From a virus, in IMG/VR virus record IMGVR_UViG_3300030102_005405, positions 891 to 26,161 of that record: a DNA stretch of 25,271 bases. One strand, written 5' to 3'. Positions 5,962 through 16,009 of the stretch are shown in pieces (position 1 is the stretch's first letter; every line of letters begins with the position of its first letter). A program made the position numbers and the translations under genes. The notes beneath the pieces were generated by a model. It searched no databases, had not been told where the DNA came from, and saw nothing but the letters and a program-made list of their open reading frames with translations.

Positions 5962-6957
5962 CTAATAACTCCTTTATTTTAGTTGATGCCTGCCCATCTC
6001 CAAATGGGCACTTTCTTTCTATTTGGTAGTTGTCTATCATGTTCAGAACACTCCTTGAAAGATCTCCTGGACTTTTACATAGAACAACATGACCAGACAT
6101 CATAGCTTCTTGTCGTTCTGTATTCTTCCTACAAACTATACATTTTTTATTGAAGAATGAAGCCTCCTCCTGAATACCTCCGCTGTCTGTGATGCAGAAT
6201 TTACACTCAACTAAGAGTTTTAATAAATCATCATGACTCAACGGGTCCACCACGTTTACATGGTCCAGAAGATGCTTGTGCTCTAGCACTCTGGGGTTTG
6301 GATGGATAGGGAGAATAAACTCTAAATCATCCTTGTAAATTTTAGCAATATTGTCCAAAGCTAAGAACCAATCACGCATTATGGGATGATTCTCCCTTCT
6401 GTGTAAAGTTACAAGAACTTTATTGCCATAGTCGGTGGATTTCTTGTACTTTAATAAGTTATCTAAAACTGTATTGCCTACGACATATGACTCGCCAGCA
6501 ACATAGTCAGTTTCTAGATTTCTCAAAGATAGCTCTGTTGGGCATAGATTAATATCTGCTATTCTAGAAATCATTTGCCTATACCCCTCTTCAGGGTAAG
6601 GATTTTTTAAATCTCTTGTCCTAAGGCCAGCTTCTAAATGTATAATTTTTAGATTAAGATTAAAGGAGGCTAAAGCACATGCAAATGCTGTGGCTGTATC
6701 ACCCTGCACCAATACATAATCAAAAAGGTTTGAGTCGGAGTATGGAAATTGCTCTAAGCAATCTTGTATTACTGAGTTCAACCTTAAACCACCAGTGAGT
6801 GAAGTTGAACTCAGTTCTGGATAAATTCTGTAATCGAAATTAACTTCTTTTAACAGGTCTGGATGTTGACCTGTGAATAGAAGTTTGCAATCAAGTTTAT
6901 CAACAAGTGGCTTTACTTTGAGCCACTCTGGTCTAGTTCCAAAGCATACGAGGATCA

Positions 6958-6958
<1 letters not shown>
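5948..6958 (-). CDS. wecB: UDP-N-acetylglucosamine 2-epimerase (WecB type)
   Basis: A 336-residue GT-B-fold non-hydrolysing epimerase interconverting UDP-GlcNAc and UDP-ManNAc. GTRPE is at 7-11, QGDT with Asp87 at 85-88, HLEAGLRT at 107-114 with Glu109, PEEGYRQ near 122-128, HRREN at 186-190, and DSGGIQEEA at 258-266. These correspond to the E. coli residues Asp95, Glu117, Glu131 and His213. It is slightly shorter than the usual 370-380 residues. The start overlaps the preceding stop by one base (TAATG). It would supply ManNAc for the glycan made by the island. Confidence 0.93.
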
Positions 6959-8161
<1,203 letters not shown>

Positions 8162-8165
<4 letters not shown>

Positions 8166-8902
8166 ATCGAAACCACTCCTCTCTTTGACACAACCTTTGT
8201 GGCACACTCATTAGCGTAGACAATTGACTTGGATATGTCGTTAGTCTCAGTAAACTTAAAGGCTAAAGCTGCCATGAAAGTGTCACCGGCTCCTGATTGG
8301 TCCTTCACCTCAACCTCATCGACAGGGAAGACTTGCCCTTGAAAAGTACAGCCTTGCTTGCCAGTTGTGTAGATTATCTTATCAATTAAACCCTCTAGAG
8401 AGTTGATGCTCTCTTTAGAGGCTTCAAACTCTACACTGTTTATCTTTATGAATTTGGCCTTACTAAAATGATCGTTGATGATCTTCTTAGTATCTATGAA
8501 CACGTTATCATGTCTAGCACAGATCTCTGCTATGGCTTCGTAAGTTAGCAAGCCTTTGCAGTAATCAGATACAATAACACAATCAAAATCTTCAAAGCTT
8601 ATGCTCTTGATAAAGTCTATGGGGAAAGGTTTAGTCTCCTTATCCCCAACGTCTAAGCGCATTAGTAGGTGATTAGTCTTATCATCTACATACCTAGTTT
8701 TAGTAATAGGATTAGGTTGTGAGAAGAAAGTAACATCGACACCAAGAGATTCTAGATTGGTGACAACATTACCAGCCATACCAGAGTTTGAAGTTTTTCG
8801 AGATGGGACTAGAATGGGCGCGGGAGCAGCAGGATCTAGTCTAGTGGCAGAACCGTATTGAAATACGTCCTGGCATTCTTCACCTAGGACAAGGAATCTC
8901 AT
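8162..8902 (-). CDS. PfkB/ribokinase-family sugar kinase, HldE-kinase-like
   Basis: A 246-residue carbohydrate kinase resembling the N-terminal kinase domain of HldE (RfaE), which phosphorylates heptose 7-phosphate. TRLDPAAPAPI at 20-30 corresponds to HldE SRISPEAPVPV, SGMAGNVVTNLESLG (40-54) matches GGAANVAMNIASLG, and the PfkB signature DQSGAGDTFMAAL (201-213) carries the catalytic base Asp207. It is shorter than the 310-330 residues of HldE kinase domains, mainly in the lid and middle. No nucleotidyltransferase domain is fused or seen nearby. The ATG at 8902 is preferred over TTG at 8908 because it overlaps the upstream stop as ATGA. Confidence 0.82.
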
Positions 8903-9294
8903 TTCCAACTAATCTCCCAATCCTTAAACTCAGCAGCCAGACAATCAATCTTATAGTCCTTCCTACCACCAGCAATCTCTTGGATCTTGTTTTTAGCTGT
9001 GTTCCGAATACCATTGATGCCATGAGTGAGTTCAAGATTGCCCTCACCACTACCCTTACGAACTTCCGACTCGTTATGCCAAATGTGAAGATTCATTTGA
9101 GCTAAGACAACAATCGCTCTAATGACTTCTCCAGTTATCTCCTTACCATTCAATTCAAGTTGAATGTCGTGAACAATATCTTCGATCTCTTTAGCGTATT
9201 CATCTTTATGCTCAGAAATAAAAACTTCTTTGAGTTGAGAGATAGAGAGTCTATCGATCAGTTCCGAAAGCGTGGGCAAGTATTTTCTATCCAT
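8899..9294 (-). CDS. Conserved hypothetical protein in glycan island
   Basis: A 131-residue, mainly helical and acidic protein beginning MDRKYLPTLSELIDRLSISQ. The phrase LSELIDRLSISQLKEVF resembles a segment of DUF4254-like proteins found in some LPS gene clusters, but this is a faint similarity. His residues occur in LHIWHNES and LTHGING. No function can be given; its position between the kinase and the fucose synthase-like gene suggests a glycan role. The ATG at 9294 has AGGA close upstream and overlaps the preceding stop by 8 bases; an upstream TTG at 9312 is less likely. Confidence 0.6.
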   Translation of the reverse strand: MDRKYLPTLSELIDRLSISQLKEVFISEHKDEYAKEIEDIVHDIQLELNGKEITGEVIRAIVVLAQMNLHIWHNESEVRKGSGEGNLELTHGINGIRNTAKNKIQEIAGGRKDYKIDCLAAEFKDWEISWK

Positions 9295-10198
9295 TGTTCC
9301 TGTACCATTCAATTGTCTTTTTCAGTCCTTCCTCTAAAGAAGTGTCCGGTGTATACCCAAACTCTTCTTTAAATTTACTCATGTCGTAGTATCTTCTGGG
9401 TTGGCCATCTGGTTTAGACGCGTCCCAAACTATATCACCCTTGAAGCCTGTCAATCTTTTCAAGAGGTCAACCAGTTCGGTAATTGTAGTTTCTACGCCT
9501 GTTCCTAAATTATAGGGTCCAACACCAGCCTTATTATAGGCAGCGTCAACGATTGCTTTAGCAGTATTTTCAACATAAATAAACTCTCTGGAGGATTTAC
9601 CACTCCCCCAAATGACCACTTCAGTGTGCCCACTCTCTACTGCCTCAACAAATTTCCTAATTAACGCAGGAACTACGTGAGAGGATTTCAAATCAAAGTT
9701 ATCATGAGGTCCATATAAATTAGCAGGAAGAAGAATAGTAGAATCAAATCCATACTGTTCTTTGTAAGCGTTTGCCTGAACGACTATGTTCTTTTTAGCT
9801 AAAGAATAAGCGTAAGAGTTTTCGTCAGGATACCCGTCCCAAAACTTATCTTCATTGAAGGGGGATTCTAAATGTTTTGGGTAACCGCAACCCGCCGCGA
9901 GACCAACATATTTATCTACAGTCCCCGACTTGTAAGAATAGTGCAAGGTGTTGATACATTGCAATGCGTTCTGATAGAAAAACTCTGCGGGTCTAGTTTT
10001 ATTAGCTAATATACCACCTACCAACCCGGCGCAGTGGATGACCTTAGCATACCCCTTAATAAGGTCCTCTACTACCCTAGGATCTGTTAGATCTGCTTCT
10101 TTATGAGTAGGTGCATCGAACTCCACACTACGCTTCTTTAATTCTTCGCAGACTGATTTTCCTACGAACCCATGACCGCCAGTAACTAAAACTTTCAT
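9287..10198 (-). CDS. GDP-L-fucose synthase-like epimerase/reductase
   Basis: A 303-residue extended SDR resembling Fcl/WcaG, which converts GDP-4-keto-6-deoxy-mannose to GDP-L-fucose with NADPH. GGHGFVG is at 7-13; CAGLVGGILANKTRPAEFFY (56-75), FWDGYPDENSYAYSLAKK with Tyr131 and Lys135, LYGPHDNFDL, SHVVPALIRKF and KPDGQPRRYYD follow the Fcl order. In the active-site loop AAGCGYPK the Cys (Cys104) is kept but Gly103 stands where E. coli Fcl has Ser107. A related C3/C5 epimerase with another substrate is possible. The neighbouring GT11 fucosyltransferase supports fucose. ATGA overlap with the upstream gene. Confidence 0.85.
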   Translation of the reverse strand: MKVLVTGGHGFVGKSVCEELKKRSVEFDAPTHKEADLTDPRVVEDLIKGYAKVIHCAGLVGGILANKTRPAEFFYQNALQCINTLHYSYKSGTVDKYVGLAAGCGYPKHLESPFNEDKFWDGYPDENSYAYSLAKKNIVVQANAYKEQYGFDSTILLPANLYGPHDNFDLKSSHVVPALIRKFVEAVESGHTEVVIWGSGKSSREFIYVENTAKAIVDAAYNKAGVGPYNLGTGVETTITELVDLLKRLTGFKGDIVWDASKPDGQPRRYYDMSKFKEEFGYTPDTSLEEGLKKTIEWYRNNG

Positions 10199-11112
10199 AT
10201 TGAACTCCTAAACCAATTATAGGTCTTACGCAAACCTTCGGGTAAGCCAGTTTTAGCTTCCCAATTAATAATACTTTTAGCTAATGAATAATCACAGGAC
10301 TGTGTTTTTATGTTAGCTATTTCTTCTGTGGTGTGTATTCTAAGATCCTTTCCTGCTGCCTTCAAAACTTCTGAAGCAATTTCGTACACTGTGTGTAACT
10401 TACTCGAACCTATATTCATTGGAGGCAAGCTTTTATTAGCTGATCTTAGTTGATCTAAAGTTTTCAACGTCGCTTCAATCGCATCTTCAATGAAGCAGTA
10501 AGTTCTTGATTCTTCTCCATTGGTGAGAACGCCATACTCGGTTTTAGGGTGATCTAAGGCTTTCTTGCAAAGGACAGGAATCAAGGAACCTCTTGAAAGA
10601 TCTGAGTCTTGCCCAGGACCATAAATGCCTACGAACCTCAAGCTAGCGTTTAGCATTCCCGAACTTCTCACCAGTTCTTCTGATAAAAGCTTGGCAGTAC
10701 CATAAGTAATCGGTGGCCTCTTAGTCCAAGCCTCATCTTCAAAGATGGCATCATTTGAAAGACCATACACATGGGCAGAGCTAGCATTTATAAAGTATCT
10801 AACCCCACTCCGTCTAGAGGTTTCAATAACATTCTTATCAATTGAAGTATTATCCGATAGCACGTTATACTCAAAGTCTCGATAATAACCCATGCTACCG
10901 ACTCTGGAGGCTAGGTGGATTACAGCATCGACTCCTTGAAAGTGAGAATCAAGGTCATCCTCAATGAGATCACACTTAATGAAAGTAGCTCCATCAGGTA
11001 TGATCTTGCCTCTCGAAAGATCATCAAGAACTATTACCTCATGATCTTTAATTAAAGCATTAGCGAGATGACTCCCTATAAACCCACAGCCTCCAGTGAT
11101 TAGAACTCTCAT
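10195..11112 (-). CDS. Extended SDR, GDP-mannose 3,5-epimerase-like
   Basis: A 305-residue NAD-dependent sugar epimerase/dehydratase. GGCGFIG is at 7-13, strand 2 ends VIVLDDLSRG, HLASRVGSMGY lies at 66-76, and the catalytic residues are in NASSAHVY (109-116) and YGTAK (Tyr137, Lys141). The stretch SSAHVYGLSNDAIFEDEAW followed by RPPITYG resembles GDP-mannose 3,5-epimerase, although UDP-glucose 4-epimerase relatives are similar. It could prepare the substrate for the adjacent fucose synthase-like enzyme or make a different GDP-sugar. ATGA overlap with the upstream gene. Confidence 0.8.
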   Translation of the reverse strand: MRVLITGGCGFIGSHLANALIKDHEVIVLDDLSRGKIIPDGATFIKCDLIEDDLDSHFQGVDAVIHLASRVGSMGYYRDFEYNVLSDNTSIDKNVIETSRRSGVRYFINASSAHVYGLSNDAIFEDEAWTKRPPITYGTAKLLSEELVRSSGMLNASLRFVGIYGPGQDSDLSRGSLIPVLCKKALDHPKTEYGVLTNGEESRTYCFIEDAIEATLKTLDQLRSANKSLPPMNIGSSKLHTVYEIASEVLKAAGKDLRIHTTEEIANIKTQSCDYSLAKSIINWEAKTGLPEGLRKTYNWFRSSI

Positions 11113-11786
11113 GCCACCCTCGAAAAGTCTAACTGTGTAGCAATGTCCTTATATGCAGTATTGACATAAGTCTGATCTATAGCGTTAGTTTCTTCTATAA
11201 GTTCGAAACCCATACTTTCTAAATAGTCTTGAGTTTCCTTCTTTTCAGGATAATACTCATACTCATTCTCATAACATGTGGCCTCCACTTCTAGGTATAC
11301 AACTTTTTTTAAGTAATCTCCTGCATTCTGCAATATTTTTAAATCATTACCTTGTGTATCTGTCTTTAAATGTTCGATGTAGCTAAATCTATCCCAGGGA
11401 AATCTCTTTAAAAACTCTACAAATGGAATGAACATGAATGATGTTACCTGTACGGGGTCAAAGGTGTTTGGTTTATACATACTACTTCTACCACAGTCTT
11501 GGCCACAAATATACATGTCTTTTACAGATCCTTTTTCAGCATCATCCAACCCACATCTAAGCAATGTATACCTATTAGGATCGACACCTCTCAAAGGGTC
11601 TAGATTTGTTTGAGGCTCAAAACAAAAAACATGTCTATCTTTTAGTTTGTCTATCCATAGTCTAGCATTCGGAGCACAGTGAGATAACCCCACATCAATT
11701 TTAACATTAGATGCATACTCAGGGACAATAACCTTACCCTCTTCATCTAAGATAGGGTCTAGCAAACTTTTTAAAATATCATCCAT
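11109..11786 (-). CDS. FkbM-family methyltransferase
   Basis: A 225-residue SAM-dependent methyltransferase fold. Motif I is IDVGLSHCAPN (30-40), in a slightly altered form; the acidic end of strand 2 is FEPQ (56-59); and the FkbM hallmark HLKTDTQGNDLKIL (about 139-152) corresponds to the usual IKIDVEGxExxVL. FkbM enzymes O-methylate sugars and small molecules. It has eight Cys residues, more than its neighbours. The start overlaps the preceding stop by 8 bases. It probably methylates a sugar of the glycan; the position is unknown. Confidence 0.85.
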   Translation of the reverse strand: MDDILKSLLDPILDEEGKVIVPEYASNVKIDVGLSHCAPNARLWIDKLKDRHVFCFEPQTNLDPLRGVDPNRYTLLRCGLDDAEKGSVKDMYICGQDCGRSSMYKPNTFDPVQVTSFMFIPFVEFLKRFPWDRFSYIEHLKTDTQGNDLKILQNAGDYLKKVVYLEVEATCYENEYEYYPEKKETQDYLESMGFELIEETNAIDQTYVNTAYKDIATQLDFSRVA

Positions 11787-12699
11787 GTTTAGAGTCCCAC
11801 TTCATTTTATTAAATAGATTTCTTGATGTGTATTGCTTTACCTGATCCTTAGCAGCCTTTACGATAGGCAGGTACTTATCATAATTATCTCTAATATCTT
11901 GAATCCTAGCGTGTAGCTCCTCTTGATTAGAAAAATAAAGGAAGTGCTTGTCTGAAGTAAACCAATTTTCTACAACATTATAGCCATCCCTGTAAAGTAG
12001 CATTAGCGTGCCACAAGCAGCAGCCTCAACCATTCTAGTTTTCATTTGAGGCACCTCACTAGAGAATAAAGCTTCCGACCCTCCTTTAGAGACATACTTC
12101 TTATACTGGTCTGCATGTTGCAAGTGGCCTGCTTTAGGGAACACCAAGTTCAAGCCGACTGAGCATCTTGATTTAGCCAGAAGTTTCCACTTTTCTTGGG
12201 TTGTCACCCCGAAGTCAGTAATAAGTTCTGAGAAAGCTCCATTTGCTATACTACAAAACCTATAATTAAAATTGGACAGGGCGTTTAATAAAACGCTGTA
12301 CTTTGGACTATGTATCTGACCATAGTAAATGGCATCATAAACCTTTTCTTCTTGCACGTCTAGACATTCCTCTGGGACGGGGAAGCATACGGCAGTCCCT
12401 TTAATTCCATTATTAGATAAGATATCAGATGTGTAAGGGCAGATTGTGTATACCCCATCAAAATACTTAAAGGTCTCTACTATATCAGGGCCTGAGTAAA
12501 AAGCCGTGGGTGAGGCAGTGTCTAAGAAGAATTTTTTCTTGTAATTTCTATACTCTCTCTTAAGGTCTTCATTAAAAGCTGAATTCCACCCCCAGAACAA
12601 TACACTGTCTGCATCGCTAGGTTCTGAGAATTTATCGAACCCGAGATGTTTAACTATGCAGTCTGGGTATTCCCCGCCCTCTAAATGCACAACTTTCAT
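11779..12699 (-). CDS. Glycosyltransferase, GT-B fold (CgeB/GT1-2-like)
   Basis: A 306-residue protein with an N-terminal variable domain and a C-terminal nucleotide-sugar-binding domain. The motif MKTRMVEAAACGTLMLLYRD (219-238) is the Glu-containing donor-binding region of CgeB-like and GT4-type enzymes; it is followed by FSNQEELHARIQDIRDNYDK, a common C-terminal pattern. Donor and acceptor are unknown. It lies between the two FkbM methyltransferase genes and shares an ATGA overlap with the upstream one, so transfer and methylation may act on the same sugar. Confidence 0.75.
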   Translation of the reverse strand: MKVVHLEGGEYPDCIVKHLGFDKFSEPSDADSVLFWGWNSAFNEDLKREYRNYKKKFFLDTASPTAFYSGPDIVETFKYFDGVYTICPYTSDILSNNGIKGTAVCFPVPEECLDVQEEKVYDAIYYGQIHSPKYSVLLNALSNFNYRFCSIANGAFSELITDFGVTTQEKWKLLAKSRCSVGLNLVFPKAGHLQHADQYKKYVSKGGSEALFSSEVPQMKTRMVEAAACGTLMLLYRDGYNVVENWFTSDKHFLYFSNQEELHARIQDIRDNYDKYLPIVKAAKDQVKQYTSRNLFNKMKWDSKHG

Positions 12700-13397
12700 C
12701 TTGCCCAGAGCATCCCGTAATTAATTCTTCTTAGCACGTCGCTGGTCCTAGTTAATTCATCAATTATATCTTCCTTAGAAAGGTATCTATCAGGCTCCAC
12801 TAGATAAGGATCACCACGATCAGAGAATGTTAACTTCTTAACTTCTTGAGGATTATCATAATAGCCTATGGAACCAAATTCAGTATACCCTAAGTCATTA
12901 AGATGCTCTATACAGTGTATCGCTACATCTAGCATCTCTTCATGCCACTCGAAACAGATGTCCCCTACCTTCTTGGTAAGTCCTTGCAATACTTCTAGCT
13001 CATAGCCTTCGACATCAATCTTGATTACATCTGGCTCTCCGTGAAGCTTTACTAGTCTGTCTAAGGTGATCGTAGGTACATCAAGTGTCATGACCCAACT
13101 GGTTTGCCCAGCAGCAACGTTCTTACTACCTTTTGCAAATCTGGAGTCCTCAATAAACTTTGTAGAGACAGTGCTAATACCTAATTGGTTAGGGTCTACA
13201 TGTAATGTAGCACTTTTACCGTCTGCATCAGCTACGATATAATTTAATAAGGTAAGGTTACTAAATTTATCTACGTTAAACTTTTCGACTATAAGGGTGT
13301 TAGCTTCCAGGCCTACAACTTTACATTCTGGGTATTTTTGGTTACACGCATTAGTAAACTCGCCAAAATTAAAACCAATATCAAAAATTAAATTCAT
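12696..13397 (-). CDS. FkbM-family methyltransferase
   Basis: A 233-residue SAM-dependent methyltransferase. Motif I is FDIGFNFGEFT (5-15), strand 2 ends VVGLEAN, and the FkbM signature DVIKIDVEGYELEVLQGL lies near residues 123-140, followed by FEWHEE. Unlike the FkbM gene at 11109, motif I and the DVEG motif here are canonical. The ATG at 13397 is preferred, giving an ATGA overlap with the upstream fucosyltransferase gene; an ATG four codons earlier has AAGGA directly against it, which is too close. Probably an O-methyltransferase on a glycan sugar. Confidence 0.88.
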   Translation of the reverse strand: MNLIFDIGFNFGEFTNACNQKYPECKVVGLEANTLIVEKFNVDKFSNLTLLNYIVADADGKSATLHVDPNQLGISTVSTKFIEDSRFAKGSKNVAAGQTSWVMTLDVPTITLDRLVKLHGEPDVIKIDVEGYELEVLQGLTKKVGDICFEWHEEMLDVAIHCIEHLNDLGYTEFGSIGYYDNPQEVKKLTFSDRGDPYLVEPDRYLSKEDIIDELTRTSDVLRRINYGMLWAR

Positions 13398-14233
13398 ACT
13401 ACAATCCATTCCTTAGGGTAAAATCCCTCCCTGTGTGTGTAACTGGGGATATCAGGATGATAATGTTTTGGAGCGATAACTCGCCCATCGCTTAAATAAG
13501 CAGCCCACCAACCAAAAGAAGATATGGGACTTATGACATGTTGATCACACGCCATAATCCTACAGAAATCCTGCATGGGTAAGCCTCCCTCGGAGAACAT
13601 GAAATCACCCTTTAAATTCTCTCTTGCCCATTGAATGTCTCTAGAATTATCATCTGTAAATCTAGCGCCACCAGTGAACACCAGAAATCTAGTATTCTCT
13701 AGTTTTTCTTTAGCTTTCTCAAAGTATGAGTGCCAAAAGCCACCCCTATCATACATCCTATTTAACTCTTCGGAAGGATTAGAGCCGTCAGTGTTGTCTC
13801 CACGACGAAGATGAAGGCTTACAATCGGCCTGTCATCGATCCTCAGGGCATTGATATAACTCTCAGCCTTTTTTACAAACTCAGTCTTTGGGGTAAGTTC
13901 CGACTTTATCTCTTTCTCAAACCCTTCCCAATACTTTGTGCTTTGAAAATAACCTTTAATAAAAGTCCCATCAGGTATTGAGAAGACGGAAGCATCATAC
14001 TTCATATGATCTTTTTCAAGATATACGTGAGTGGGGGGTTGAAGGTTAGACTCTTGTTTGGAAGTTATATTAAAATTATCAAGGAGGCTCTGCTGTCCAT
14101 GCCACGATTGATCACTAAGCACAGGAAGAACTGCTTCGTAGCCGCATTTAAGAGCAATACCCTTTAGAGCAGCGTATTGAAATAGCTGATTACCTAACCT
14201 GCCATCTTGTCCAATTAGAGGATTAGCAATCAC
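13394..14233 (-). CDS. GT11-type fucosyltransferase
   Basis: A 279-residue protein of glycosyltransferase family 11, which transfers fucose from GDP-fucose, usually as an alpha-1,2 linkage. GRLGNQLFQYAALKG (11-25) is the family N-terminal motif, HLRRGD (141-146) is the GDP-fucose-binding motif, and ISSFGWWAAYL near 237-247 is the third conserved block. The start is GTG at 14233, overlapping the upstream stop as GTGA; no ATG is available and the family motif starts at residue 11. It is the natural partner of the GDP-fucose synthase-like gene 3 kb downstream in the same unit. Confidence 0.9.
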   Translation of the reverse strand: MIANPLIGQDGRLGNQLFQYAALKGIALKCGYEAVLPVLSDQSWHGQQSLLDNFNITSKQESNLQPPTHVYLEKDHMKYDASVFSIPDGTFIKGYFQSTKYWEGFEKEIKSELTPKTEFVKKAESYINALRIDDRPIVSLHLRRGDNTDGSNPSEELNRMYDRGGFWHSYFEKAKEKLENTRFLVFTGGARFTDDNSRDIQWARENLKGDFMFSEGGLPMQDFCRIMACDQHVISPISSFGWWAAYLSDGRVIAPKHYHPDIPSYTHREGFYPKEWIVV

Positions 14234-14856
14234 AATACTCTACATCCTTTGAACACCGGGAACTCTGTAAGGTCTCTGTATCCATTGTTTTCTGCAAGGT
14301 CATCTACATGCTCTGGGTAGTTTTGCATCAATGAGAGGCCATGTGCGGCTTGCTGAGGGGTCATATACATGTTCCACCCAAGTGTTTCAATGCTGTCGTC
14401 CTTATAGTTGACCTCTCCACGACCCTCATAGCGAGCTTTCTTAAGCCATTCAACCATCTTATAGTTGTCCGTAAGAATCATGCCTCCCTTTCCAATAGAG
14501 AGCAGTTTCTTGATGTGGAACGATAAACACATGACAGTGCCAGGGATATACATATCCGAGGTAAATCTCTTAGCAGAGTCATAGATAGGGTACGGCTTTA
14601 ACTGGTATATGCCCTTCCAATCTCTGTCCTCAAATACGACTTCACCGCCAGCGTGCATTATGGACATTGGCACTGAAAGATATGTTCTCTTTGGAATCGT
14701 AACCTCTTTAGCTCTGTAATACTTACAGGCTAAAAACAAGGCGTTAGTGCAACTATCCACAGAAACTGCAAATGGGGCGCCTGTGTATTCTGCAACCTCC
14801 TCCTCAAACATCTGAACAATCTTGTAGGGATTGTGTCTTATACTCTTATGCGTCAT
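14230..14856 (-). CDS. Compact DegT/DnrJ-type sugar aminotransferase
   Basis: A 208-residue PLP-dependent enzyme of the DegT/DnrJ/EryC1 family, which aminates nucleotide keto-sugars. FEEEVAEYTGAPFAVSVDS (17-35) is the usual start of the fold, VTIPKRTYLS follows, Asp93 in YDSAKRF aligns with the Asp that contacts the PLP nitrogen, and SFHIKKLLSIGKGG (112-125) contains the probable PLP lysine Lys117. Normal members have 360-400 residues. This one lacks much of the segment before the PLP Asp and most of the C-terminal domain, but the frame is clean with ATGA-type overlaps at both ends, so it looks like a reduced gene rather than a decayed one. Confidence 0.8.
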   Translation of the reverse strand: MTHKSIRHNPYKIVQMFEEEVAEYTGAPFAVSVDSCTNALFLACKYYRAKEVTIPKRTYLSVPMSIMHAGGEVVFEDRDWKGIYQLKPYPIYDSAKRFTSDMYIPGTVMCLSFHIKKLLSIGKGGMILTDNYKMVEWLKKARYEGRGEVNYKDDSIETLGWNMYMTPQQAAHGLSLMQNYPEHVDDLAENNGYRDLTEFPVFKGCRVL

Positions 14857-15221
14857 ATTACTTCATATGGAATCTTACACTTCTCAAACAGCTTTCGACT
14901 GGCAGTGTTATGCTTGAGTATCTTACCAGTGGCTTCAGGATATAGTTTCTTAATCTCACTCAGCATGAAATAACCCACGCCATTCCCAGCAAATGATGGA
15001 TGTGTGCAGATCCTAATATCATTCTCTATAACACCAACGTAACCAACAGGCTCACCGTATAATAGACACACCCTGTAATCTTGAGCGTGTTTTTCCATAT
15101 AATTTACTTGATCCTCCGCTGTGATCTCAGATTGATTGAGAAACCACTTTAAATTTTTAGGATGCATTCTTAAATTTCTGATAAACTCATAATGAGTTTC
15201 AGTTACCTCGACTAACTCCAT
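14853..15221 (-). CDS. GNAT-family N-acetyltransferase
   Basis: A 122-residue GNAT protein that would transfer an acetyl group from acetyl-CoA. CTHPSFAGNGVGYFMLSEIK (about 73-92) is motif A with the pyrophosphate-binding loop, and HNTASRKLFEKC near 105-116 matches the motif B Asn/Leu/Phe pattern. Residues 1-35 form the usual N-terminal helices. It lies immediately after the DegT-type aminotransferase on the genome and overlaps it, so it probably acetylates the amino group that enzyme makes. AGGAGG lies 4 bases before the ATG, one of the best ribosome binding sites in the window. Confidence 0.85.
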   Translation of the reverse strand: MELVEVTETHYEFIRNLRMHPKNLKWFLNQSEITAEDQVNYMEKHAQDYRVCLLYGEPVGYVGVIENDIRICTHPSFAGNGVGYFMLSEIKKLYPEATGKILKHNTASRKLFEKCKIPYEVI

Positions 15222-16009
15222 GTATCCTCCTGAACACCATACTTATTATGCTGGCCCAATACCCAGTGCTGTAAGTATGCTCTACTATACTGCCAACCCT
15301 CAAGCCCCATCCAAGGGTTCAGAGAGCTTCCAATATCGATGTAGGTATTCTCAGGGTGCTTGAAGAAACAATCTTTTACAATGAAGTTAGTAAGTGTGGA
15401 CGCTGATATTAAGAATACAACATCCTCTACATCGTTGGCTTCAATCCACTCATTAATCTGAGAGGGTAAGTCGTAGTTGTTAACAAAGCAATTACTGCCA
15501 ATTCTAAAGTCTTTTATGATGTTAAGATCGAGCTTGCTTAGATCCGCCTTTTCATTAGCCACAAATACGATTTTTTTCTTTTGAAGAAGTGGCATACACT
15601 CCTCTATGAATCTTGGATAATTTGCGTTAATAAATAGGTTAGAGAAAGTTAAATGCTCGTCATCCGTTGTAAAAGAAGTTTGATACTTCAGAACATCATC
15701 CTCTAAGCATATTGCAGTGTCCTCATTGCAGGAAAGACCTTTAAAGTAATTCTTCTTATTAGCAGACAGGCAATCTTTCAAACGATTACTGATATGCTCA
15801 TGTAGTTCTGGGTTATAGTTCTTTTCTTCCTCCTTTGTGTATCTCCCAGGCCCAGACCTTTTGCCCGTAACAAATCTATTTTCTTCCAGGATCAATTCTT
15901 CATTCTTAAGAATAAATATTTCACCATCTGAGAATCTAGAGAATCCAAAGTGCTCACCTTCACTGAGCATTTTCAAAAACTTATAAAACTCTTCTTTGTA
16001 ATTCTTCAT
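15212..16009 (-). CDS. GT-D-fold glycosyltransferase
   Basis: A 265-residue protein. GFSRFSDGEIFIL at 22-34 matches the R-x-x-D-G-E motif of GT-D-type transferases (DUF1792-like), where the acidic residues serve catalysis, and a C-terminal NTYIDIGSSLNPWMG block matches the second conserved region. A short transmembrane segment is not seen. The family transfers glucose-type sugars in bacterial adhesin glycosylation; the donor here is unknown. The ATG shares an ATGA overlap with the upstream GT-A gene. Confidence 0.8.
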   Translation of the reverse strand: MKNYKEEFYKFLKMLSEGEHFGFSRFSDGEIFILKNEELILEENRFVTGKRSGPGRYTKEEEKNYNPELHEHISNRLKDCLSANKKNYFKGLSCNEDTAICLEDDVLKYQTSFTTDDEHLTFSNLFINANYPRFIEECMPLLQKKKIVFVANEKADLSKLDLNIIKDFRIGSNCFVNNYDLPSQINEWIEANDVEDVVFLISASTLTNFIVKDCFFKHPENTYIDIGSSLNPWMGLEGWQYSRAYLQHWVLGQHNKYGVQEDTWS

